Assembly (NCBI GenBank): GCA_002305725.1
Contig: DBQM01000047.1
Coordinates: forward strand, 24,197 to 42,766
From: Ruminococcus sp. UBA1394
Lineage (GTDB): Bacteria; Bacillota; Clostridia; Oscillospirales; Ruminococcaceae
Direction of reading: 5' to 3'
Length of the DNA stretch: 18,570 bases
The position numbers were made by a program, and so were the translations under genes. This document shows positions 1 through 3,964 of the stretch, piece after piece. How positions within the stretch are numbered: position 1 is the stretch's first letter; each line of letters begins with the position of its first letter. The notes below the pieces were generated by a model. That model did no database searches. It worked only from the letters and a program-made list of their open reading frames with translations, and had not been told where the DNA came from.

Positions 1-20
1 ACCAACTGAGCTACACCAGC
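1..20 (-). tRNA. tRNA gene, 5' fragment (resembles tRNA-Thr)
   Basis: The reverse complement starts GCTGGTG (acceptor 5' strand), then TA at tRNA positions 8-9, GCTC (D stem) and AGTTGGT (D loop), a canonical tRNA 5' end. The gene runs off the left edge before the anticodon, so its identity cannot be read here. The GCTGGTGTAGCTCAGTTGGT start is commonly seen in clostridial tRNA-Thr, which is only a guess. A consensus promoter lies 24 bp upstream. Confidence 0.8.
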
Positions 21-43
21 ATCTTTGTTTAGAATGCTTAATT

Positions 44-72
44 ATTATATCACAGTTTTTTAAACTTGTCAA
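44..72 (-). promoter_or_regulatory. Sigma-A promoter of the edge tRNA gene
   Basis: On the minus strand TTGACA (72-67) and TATAAT (49-44) are separated by 17 bp, a perfect consensus. It lies between tRNA-Pro and the edge tRNA, so the second tRNA can be transcribed independently of the first. Confidence 0.8.
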
Positions 73-120
73 GTCTTTTTTTGAGATTTTTTCAAGTTAT
101 TTTAAACTGCTTAAAGAAAA

Positions 121-197
121 TGGTCGAGGCGACAGGACTTGAACCTGCGGCATCTTGGTCCCAAACCAAGCACTCTACCAAACTGAGTTACGCCTCG
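121..197 (-). tRNA. tRNA-Pro (anticodon UGG)
   Basis: Complete cloverleaf on the minus strand. The acceptor stem is CGAGGCG/CGCCTCG, the D stem ACTC/GAGT, the anticodon stem CTTGG/CCAAG with loop TTTGGGA (anticodon TGG, reading proline CCA and other CCN codons). The T arm is GCAGG-TTCAAGT-CCTGT with one G-U pair. The 3' CCA is encoded (123-121) after discriminator A. At 77 nt it is of normal length. It starts 41 bp downstream of the -10 of a consensus promoter. Confidence 0.97.
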
Positions 198-238
198 TTC
201 ATTCTCGTTTATGCTGTCTTTCGTCAAACAGCTTTATT

Positions 239-267
239 ATTATACACGGTTCTTTCTGAAATGTCAA
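239..267 (-). promoter_or_regulatory. Sigma-A promoter of tRNA-Pro
   Basis: On the minus strand TTGACA (267-262) and TATAAT (244-239) are separated by 17 bp, followed 41 bp later by tRNA-Pro. An A-rich tract lies upstream of the -35. Full consensus fits a highly transcribed stable RNA gene. Confidence 0.85.
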
Positions 268-333
268 GCGGTTTTTTGTAATTTGTCATGTTGCACAAAA
301 TAACGCAATGTTTTTGTACAATGCGTTCTGCTT

Positions 334-404
334 GTAGGGGTGAACATTGCTCGTCTGAATTGAAAAAACGCATAAATCAACGGGCGACCAATGGTCGCCC
401 CTAC
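334..404. repeat. REPIN-like double-hairpin repeat, copy 1 (left half degenerate)
   Basis: The 71-bp unit starts GTAGGGG and ends CGCCCCTAC. Its right half CGGGCGACCAATGGTCGCCC is a perfect 8-bp-stem hairpin (GGGCGACC/GGTCGCCC). The left half (334-357) matches the left half of the copies at 6188 and 16517 but has several substitutions (TGAACATTGCTCGTC), so its hairpin is weakened. The outer ends of the whole unit are also complementary. It is non-coding. Confidence 0.85.
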
Positions 405-428
405 AAAAATTGAAAAAAATATTGGTAT

Positions 429-457
429 TTGACGAAAAAATCCCTGTATGCTATAAT
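429..457 (+). promoter_or_regulatory. Sigma-A promoter of small toxin gene, copy 1
   Basis: TTGACG (429-434), a 17-bp spacer and TATAAT (452-457), near-perfect consensus. The predicted transcript start is about 464-466, at or just before GGGTGTCTG. It drives the 26-codon peptide gene at 526. Confidence 0.85.
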
Positions 458-500
458 AAAACCATGGGTGTCTGAATAACGGCAGGCGGTTCTTATCTTT

Positions 501-516
501 CCCTCGGAAACGGGGG
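501..516 (+). promoter_or_regulatory. Leader hairpin masking the toxin Shine-Dalgarno, copy 1
   Basis: CCCTCG (501-506) and CGGGGG (511-516) form a 6-bp stem (one G-U pair) closed by a GAAA tetraloop, a very stable GNRA fold. The CGGGGG arm is the core of the ribosome binding site GGGGGTGA, which lies 6 nt before the ATG at 526. In the folded leader the site is therefore blocked, as is known for several type I toxin mRNAs. That this controls translation here is inferred. Confidence 0.65.
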
Positions 517-525
517 TGAGTTGCT

Positions 526-606
526 ATGAGTACTATGGAAATACTTACATTACTTCTTGTAATTATTGAAATAATAAAGCTTAACAACAATACAAAAAAG
601 AAATAA
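526..606 (+). CDS. Small hydrophobic peptide, putative type I toxin (Hol-Tox-like), copy 1
   Basis: This encodes a 26-residue peptide: MSTMEILTLL, then a hydrophobic run to about residue 19, then a polar lysine-rich tail ending KKK. The start is set by GGGGGTGA six bases upstream, and a near-perfect promoter and leader precede it. The N-terminal MSTxEIL pattern and the basic tail resemble the Hol-Tox/TxpA group of small membrane toxins as I remember it; no database search was made. The hydrophobic part is short (about 15 residues, with one Glu), so membrane insertion is uncertain. Copy 2 at 837 has an identical first 24 residues but one more A in the A-run (594-599 here), which shifts the frame and gives a longer tail. 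This copy may therefore be a truncated version. Translation is inferred. Confidence 0.6.
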   Translation: MSTMEILTLLLVIIEIIKLNNNTKKK

Positions 607-694
607 CCGCCCAATCCTTCCAAAAATCGGCGGTTATTTTTAACTTATAAATAACTCTGAGGGAAGAACCGCTTATCGCAGACACCCTTTTTAT
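594..694 (-). ncRNA. Putative convergent antitoxin RNA, copy 1
   Basis: A consensus minus-strand promoter (728-701) predicts a start near 694. The bidirectional hairpin at 601-641 is followed on this strand by TTTCTTTTTT, ending the RNA near 594, so it is about 100 nt. It has no obvious reading frame with a ribosome site. It overlaps the toxin mRNA 3' end over the terminator and is fully complementary there. Its first part (GGGTGTCTG, GCGGTTCTT, CCCTC) repeats the toxin leader in the same sense. The layout matches antitoxin RNAs of type I systems such as par/RNA II or RatA. Ends are predictions. Confidence 0.6.
601..641. terminator. Bidirectional terminator shared by toxin and antitoxin RNAs, copy 1
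   Basis: The stem AATAACCGCC (602-611) / GGCGGTTATT (629-638) has a 17-nt loop (612-628). It is followed by a T-run on the plus strand (637-641) and by TTTCTTTTTT on the minus strand. It overlaps the toxin stop codon (604-606). Confidence 0.8.
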
Positions 695-700
695 ATTCTT

Positions 701-728
701 ATTATACCACATTTTTGTCAGATGTCAA
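701..728 (-). promoter_or_regulatory. Sigma-A promoter of antitoxin RNA, copy 1
   Basis: On the minus strand TTGACA (728-723), a 16-bp spacer and TATAAT (706-701). It is back to back with the copy 2 toxin promoter, whose -35 begins 11 bp away at 740. Confidence 0.85.
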
Positions 729-739
729 GTTAAATCAAT

Positions 740-768
740 TTGACGAAAAAAGTCGTGTATGCTATAAT
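740..768 (+). promoter_or_regulatory. Sigma-A promoter of small toxin gene, copy 2
   Basis: TTGACG (740-745), a 17-bp spacer and TATAAT (763-768). The hexamers and spacing equal copy 1, with three substitutions in the spacer. Confidence 0.85.
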
Positions 769-811
769 AAAGCCATGGGTGTCTGAATAACGGCAGGCGG
801 TTCTTATCTTT

Positions 812-827
812 CCCTCGGAAACGGGGG
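812..827 (+). promoter_or_regulatory. Leader hairpin masking the toxin Shine-Dalgarno, copy 2
   Basis: Identical to copy 1: CCCTCG (812-817), GAAA loop, CGGGGG (822-827), with the ribosome site core inside the 3' arm and the ATG at 837. Confidence 0.65.
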
Positions 828-836
828 TGAGTTGCT

Positions 837-953
837 ATGAGTACTATGGAAATACTTACATTACTTCTTGTAATTATTGAAATAATAAAGCTTAACAACA
901 ATACAAAAAAAGAAATAACCGCCCTCTCTCCCAAAGCTGGCGGTTATTTTTAA
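837..953 (+). CDS. Small hydrophobic peptide, putative type I toxin (Hol-Tox-like), copy 2
   Basis: This encodes 38 residues. The first 24 match copy 1 (MSTMEILTLL, hydrophobic core, NNNTKK), then the frame continues because the A-run here is seven long (905-911) instead of six. The tail reads EITALSPKAGGYF and is encoded by the terminator hairpin itself. The stop TAA (951-953) follows directly after the T-run. The ribosome site GGGGGTGA lies 6 nt before the ATG. In copy 1 the alternative frame does not give the same tail, because the loop sequence differs. Small membrane toxins of about 30-40 residues are the usual size, so this copy may be the intact one. Function is inferred from layout and peptide character. 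Confidence 0.6.
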   Translation: MSTMEILTLLLVIIEIIKLNNNTKKEITALSPKAGGYF

Positions 954-1000
954 TATAAACCACTGAGGGAAGAACCGCTTATCGCAGACACCCTTTTTAT
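905..1000 (-). ncRNA. Putative convergent antitoxin RNA, copy 2
   Basis: A minus-strand consensus promoter (1034-1007) predicts a start near 1000. The shared hairpin followed by a C and seven T on this strand predicts an end near 905. The first part is the same as in copy 1 (GGGTGTCTG, GCGGTTCTTCCCTC), but the A/T-rich linker and the terminator loop differ, so base pairing with toxin mRNA 1 would be imperfect in the loop. Confidence 0.6.
913..949. terminator. Bidirectional terminator, copy 2
   Basis: The stem AAATAACCGCC (913-923) / GGCGGTTATTT (939-949) has a 15-nt loop (924-938). T-runs follow on both strands. The arms are the same as in copy 1 and the loop is unrelated. It may also end minus-strand transcripts coming from the sigma factor operon, for which no other terminator is seen. 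Confidence 0.8.
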
Positions 1001-1006
1001 ATTCTT

Positions 1007-1034
1007 ATTATACCACAGATAACAAAAATGTCAA
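1007..1034 (-). promoter_or_regulatory. Sigma-A promoter of antitoxin RNA, copy 2
   Basis: On the minus strand TTGACA (1034-1029), a 16-bp spacer and TATAAT (1012-1007). The -35 lies 3 bp after the stop codon of the DUF4179-like gene (1040-1038), so readthrough from that operon would enter the antitoxin RNA. Confidence 0.85.
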
Positions 1035-1037
1035 GAA

Positions 1038-2801
1038 CTATTCTATCTCATAAAGCTTTGCAGTTCCGTCAATTAACTTTTCGGGCATGAATCCTGAGCC
1101 GATTTCGTTTTCAACTGCAAAGGCACAGTACCCGGTTTCAATCTCACTTTCGGGCACTATATAGCCGTAAGTTATGGTCTTGGTTTCATAGGGCGCAAAG
1201 GTGTATTTGTAAAGGCTCTTTCCGCCGTTTTCCGTGTATGAAATGTATTCGGGGTCAGACGGAATTACAGTCCAGTCACTGCCTGATCTTAAATCCTTTG
1301 AAACCATTTCAAAACCGCAGAAATACATATCCCTTTCCACATTTATGGTGTTCTCAACCTCATAGGTCACAAGCAGCAGCTTTGCGTCATCTATGCCGCC
1401 GCACAGGTCTTCATAACGCTGTATATACTCAGAATCAATGTCATAATCAGAAATTTCTCCGACTTCACTTCCGGTTATCCTTACATTTAACAGGTAGTTG
1501 TCATAAAGCAGCGGTATAGTCGTACCAACAGGTTCGTACACAGCCTTTTCCATTGCCTCGTCATACTGCTCCTGCAATACGCTTTCATAATCTGCCTCTA
1601 CTTCTTCCATAGGCGGATTTAAGGTTGGCTCGCCAAAGTCAGGTTCAACAATACACTTTTCATCAAAGCCTTTCTCTATCGGCACTTCAAATACATAGTC
1701 TACCGGAAAATCATCCTGGTCAAGTCTGAATACCTCAACATAAAGCGCTGTTGCAGTTTTAAGCGGTGTATTATAGACAGAACCGATAAACTGTTCACCG
1801 TAATCGTCACTTAATGCCCCGTAACACTCAAGTTCATTTCCGTCCTGGTCTTTTACCCCGAAATCATAGATACTGTAGTCAAGACCGTTTATATAAACAG
1901 TTGTGTCAAAAGGAGTAACAACAATGCTTTCAAGGGTAATACCGTTCTGGGTTTCAACTACCTCATAGGTTCTGTTATTGCTTGTGTCCGGCGTCAGCTT
2001 TCTTTCAAATACAAAGTCGCCGGATAAAACTTCGGTAGTTTCCGGCATATATGCACCCGATATTTCATCATTATCTACCCAGTTCTGAACCAGTCCGTTT
2101 ACGCCCTGAATGTCATAGATATGAATCTGCAGTTCTGAACCTTCCCTGATGTCAAGGTTTGTATAGTAAAGACGGGTGTAATAATTGCCGTCCACGTCGG
2201 CTGTAAAGCCTGTATACAGTTCCTCTGTTTCTTCAACAACGTCCTTGCCGTCAATTTTTACGGTACACTTTGTCTGAACTCCAGTGAGATTTTTAAGCTG
2301 TTCATCCTTTGGAGTAAGCGCAAGATAGACTGCAAGGCGGCTTTCGTCGCAGCAGACATTCTGTATTTCAATATCGGCGCACTGGCTGTCTTCCCACCTT
2401 TTGTCCTCTAAAGACAAAATATTCTCTTTTGCAATACTTTCTTCTGTCGGGGCAATACTGTCTGTTTCCTCACTTGCAATGCCGAATGCGCTCTTAATGG
2501 ACGGTGCATACTCCGACACAGCAGGTATTGTGATTCCGGCAAGTACTGCCACACAAGCCGCAATCGCCCCGAACCTTTTGATAGCAATCCTCTTTTTCCC
2601 CTTATTATCCTGTTCGCAGTTTTCAAAAACCACTTCCTCCGGCTTGTTTTTTTCTGAAACCGCAGTATAACTGCTGATTTCTGCTCTATTTTTATTCTTT
2701 TGTTCACATTCTTTATATATTATCTCATAAGCCTCATTGCATTTTCTGCTGACAATTTCCGGAACTGCTGTATTATCAAAAAAATCCTTTTCGTTTTTCA
2801 T
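1038..2801 (-). CDS. Membrane-anchored DUF4179-like protein, probable anti-sigma partner
   Basis: The protein has 587 residues. Residues 1-70 are polar and probably cytoplasmic, one transmembrane helix lies at about 76-95 (IAACVAVLAGITIPAVSEY region), and about 490 acidic, beta-rich residues are predicted outside the cell. This plan, and its position directly after an ECF sigma gene, is that of the clostridial DUF4179 proteins, thought to be anti-sigma factors. I assign the family from memory of its layout. The gene overlaps the sigma gene by 4 bp (ATGA at 2801-2798), which suggests translational coupling and matched amounts. Such a protein would hold the sigma factor at the membrane until an external signal is sensed; the signal is unknown. 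No zinc-binding HxxxCxxC anti-sigma motif is seen. The stop is TAG, with no terminator of its own. Confidence 0.7.
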   Translation of the reverse strand: MKNEKDFFDNTAVPEIVSRKCNEAYEIIYKECEQKNKNRAEISSYTAVSEKNKPEEVVFENCEQDNKGKKRIAIKRFGAIAACVAVLAGITIPAVSEYAPSIKSAFGIASEETDSIAPTEESIAKENILSLEDKRWEDSQCADIEIQNVCCDESRLAVYLALTPKDEQLKNLTGVQTKCTVKIDGKDVVEETEELYTGFTADVDGNYYTRLYYTNLDIREGSELQIHIYDIQGVNGLVQNWVDNDEISGAYMPETTEVLSGDFVFERKLTPDTSNNRTYEVVETQNGITLESIVVTPFDTTVYINGLDYSIYDFGVKDQDGNELECYGALSDDYGEQFIGSVYNTPLKTATALYVEVFRLDQDDFPVDYVFEVPIEKGFDEKCIVEPDFGEPTLNPPMEEVEADYESVLQEQYDEAMEKAVYEPVGTTIPLLYDNYLLNVRITGSEVGEISDYDIDSEYIQRYEDLCGGIDDAKLLLVTYEVENTINVERDMYFCGFEMVSKDLRSGSDWTVIPSDPEYISYTENGGKSLYKYTFAPYETKTITYGYIVPESEIETGYCAFAVENEIGSGFMPEKLIDGTAKLYEIE

Positions 2802-3319
2802 ACCGAAACTGCCTCCCTGTCTGTGTAAATCATTTTAAACTCCGCACGCCCTCTTGAAAGTCTGGTCTTGACAGTGTTTTCCTTCATATCAAGCAGCTCT
2901 GAAATTTCCTTTATGGTCATGCCCTGGGTGTAATAGAGAGTGAGGATAAGGCGGTAGTTATCGCTTAAACCCTCAAAGCTTTCCTTTATACCCCTGTCTG
3001 AAAGGCTTGTGTCAGAGCCTGTGTCAATGCCGTCATAGCTTTCAATGTATACTGTGTTGCCGTTTTTCCGGATAATGTCCTTACAGCAGTTTATCAGTAT
3101 CCTTGTAAGCCACGTTTTGAAGTACTTATCCTGTCTTAGCTTGCCGATATTCTTCCAGCAGGACAAAACAGCGTCCTGTATTGCGTCCGCTGCGTCAGCG
3201 TCATTGTGGAGTATGGAAACAGCTGTTTTATACATTGCGGACTTGTTCTGCTCCATAAGTTCCACAAAAGCGTCCGGATCGCCGTTTTTCGCCCTTTTCA
3301 CGAGCGTATTCGCATTCAT
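2798..3319 (-). CDS. ECF-type RNA polymerase sigma factor
   Basis: The protein has 173 residues and is a group 4 (ECF) sigma factor. Region 2 lies at about 25-86 (YKTAVSILHNDADAADAIQD, then FKTWLTRILINCCKD) and binds core polymerase and the -10. Region 4 lies at about 112-163 (LSDNYRLILTLYYTQGMTIK, then ENTVKTRLSRGR), with the helix-turn-helix that reads the -35. The start chosen is the ATG at 3319, because AGGAGG (3332-3327) lies 7 bases upstream. A longer frame from a TTG at 3346 would put this site inside the gene. It is cotranscribed with the downstream membrane protein. An ECF-like promoter lies in front of it, so it probably activates its own operon. Confidence 0.93.
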   Translation of the reverse strand: MNANTLVKRAKNGDPDAFVELMEQNKSAMYKTAVSILHNDADAADAIQDAVLSCWKNIGKLRQDKYFKTWLTRILINCCKDIIRKNGNTVYIESYDGIDTGSDTSLSDRGIKESFEGLSDNYRLILTLYYTQGMTIKEISELLDMKENTVKTRLSRGRAEFKMIYTDREAVSV

Positions 3320-3366
3320 TTCAACGCCTCCTTTTTTCCGAACCAAAGCTTTGTTTCTGTTAATTA

Positions 3367-3393
3367 GACGTTAAGGTCTGCTATTTGGTTTCA
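3367..3393 (-). promoter_or_regulatory. ECF-type promoter of the sigma factor operon
   Basis: On the minus strand TGAAAC (3393-3388), 17 bp, then CGTC (3370-3367). This is the classic ECF pattern known from Bacillus SigM/SigW-type promoters. The predicted start is near 3360, leaving a leader of about 40 nt. Upstream (3393-3411) AGCTTTTTT-G-AAAAAAGCT is a 9-bp inverted repeat with A/T tracts that may act as an UP element. Confidence 0.7.
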
Positions 3394-3456
3394 GCTTTTT
3401 TGAAAAAAGCTTTGCAAAAACTATTTTTGCCTTTACAAAACGGTGGGTATTGTTCA

Positions 3457-3899
3457 TTTCTTTGCTTGCACAAAGAAACCAACCAAAGAAATGCACCGGC
3501 TGCCGCCGGACTGCCATGCCGCCGGAGGCGGCAAATCACTTGTATCTTGTTTCCGGACTCAGCTGGGTCGGTACATACCTGGAGATTCACAATTACAACC
3601 TTAATGCACCTTCTTTACCAAAGCGGATAATAAACATTATTTGGTTAGTATTTCACTGTCTATCTTCCACTAACTATCAACCTTCAGCAATTACTAACCA
3701 ATTAAAGTTCACTAACAATATTGCAGTGATTTGCAGCTACCGCTGCACAAGCTACCCACGGCGTATGAGTGGGCGCATTTCTTTGTTACTTTCTTTGTGC
3801 GAGCAAAGAAAGTAAATATACCCTCGCACTTTGTTTCTTTGTGTGGTCAAAGAAAGTCCCCCCACAAAAAGCTTTTGTTTCTTTGTGCATACAAAGAAA
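3457..3899. repeat. Cluster of TTTCTTTG/CAAAGAAA hairpins with inverted ends; intergenic, no gene
   Basis: Four hairpins share the stem TTTCTTTG/CAAAGAAA with a 6-nt loop: 3457-3478, 3790-3811, 3834-3855 and 3878-3899. The first, read on the minus strand, extends into a region (about 3450-3493) that matches 3775-3815 read on the plus strand (GCATTTCTTTG, gap, TTTCTTTGTGC, then CAAAGAAA). These form imperfect inverted ends about 40 bp long around a core of about 280 bp. The core begins GC-rich (GCCGCC repeats near 3500-3535), then is AT-rich. I see no gene in 3320-3964; open frames there lack ribosome sites and are made of the repeats. Confidence 0.75.
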
Positions 3900-3964
3900 A
3901 TGTATCGGACATACCATATTCCTCATATTATTAATATAACGAACAACAAATCAAGGAGGAAAAT

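Larger units (their letters stand above)
429..1034. repeat. Tandem direct duplication of the toxin-antitoxin unit
   Basis: Unit 1 (429-728) and unit 2 (740-1034) are offset by 311 bp at their 5' promoters. From the -10 through the peptide gene I see one substitution and one single-A indel. The terminator stem and the last 70 bp or so are also the same. Differences cluster in the terminator loop (612-628 versus 924-938) and the linker after it. Each unit is bounded by inverted GGGTGTCTG / CAGACACCC (466-474 with 679-687; 777-785 with 985-993). Confidence 0.9.

Noticed and set aside
66..281. Plus-strand open frame of 71 codons
   Set aside because: It is antisense to tRNA-Pro and its promoter. 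Such frames over tRNA genes are a common annotation artefact.
287..330. AACGCA...TGCGTT hairpin near 300 as a terminator
   Set aside because: The stem has a mismatch and the T-run is weak, and no gene clearly ends there.
264..934. Minus-strand open frames of 119 and 69 codons across the two toxin-antitoxin units, with similar protein sequence
   Set aside because: Their similarity only reflects the DNA duplication. They run antisense through the peptide gene, leader and promoter, and lack a ribosome site.
3320..3346. Upstream TTG start extending the sigma factor by nine residues
   Set aside because: The extension contains the AGGAGG site that fits the ATG at 3319 with 7-base spacing.
3385..3934. 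Several open frames of 67-121 codons in the region before feoB
   Set aside because: They overlap each other on both strands, consist of the TTTCTTTG hairpin repeats, and have no ribosome sites.
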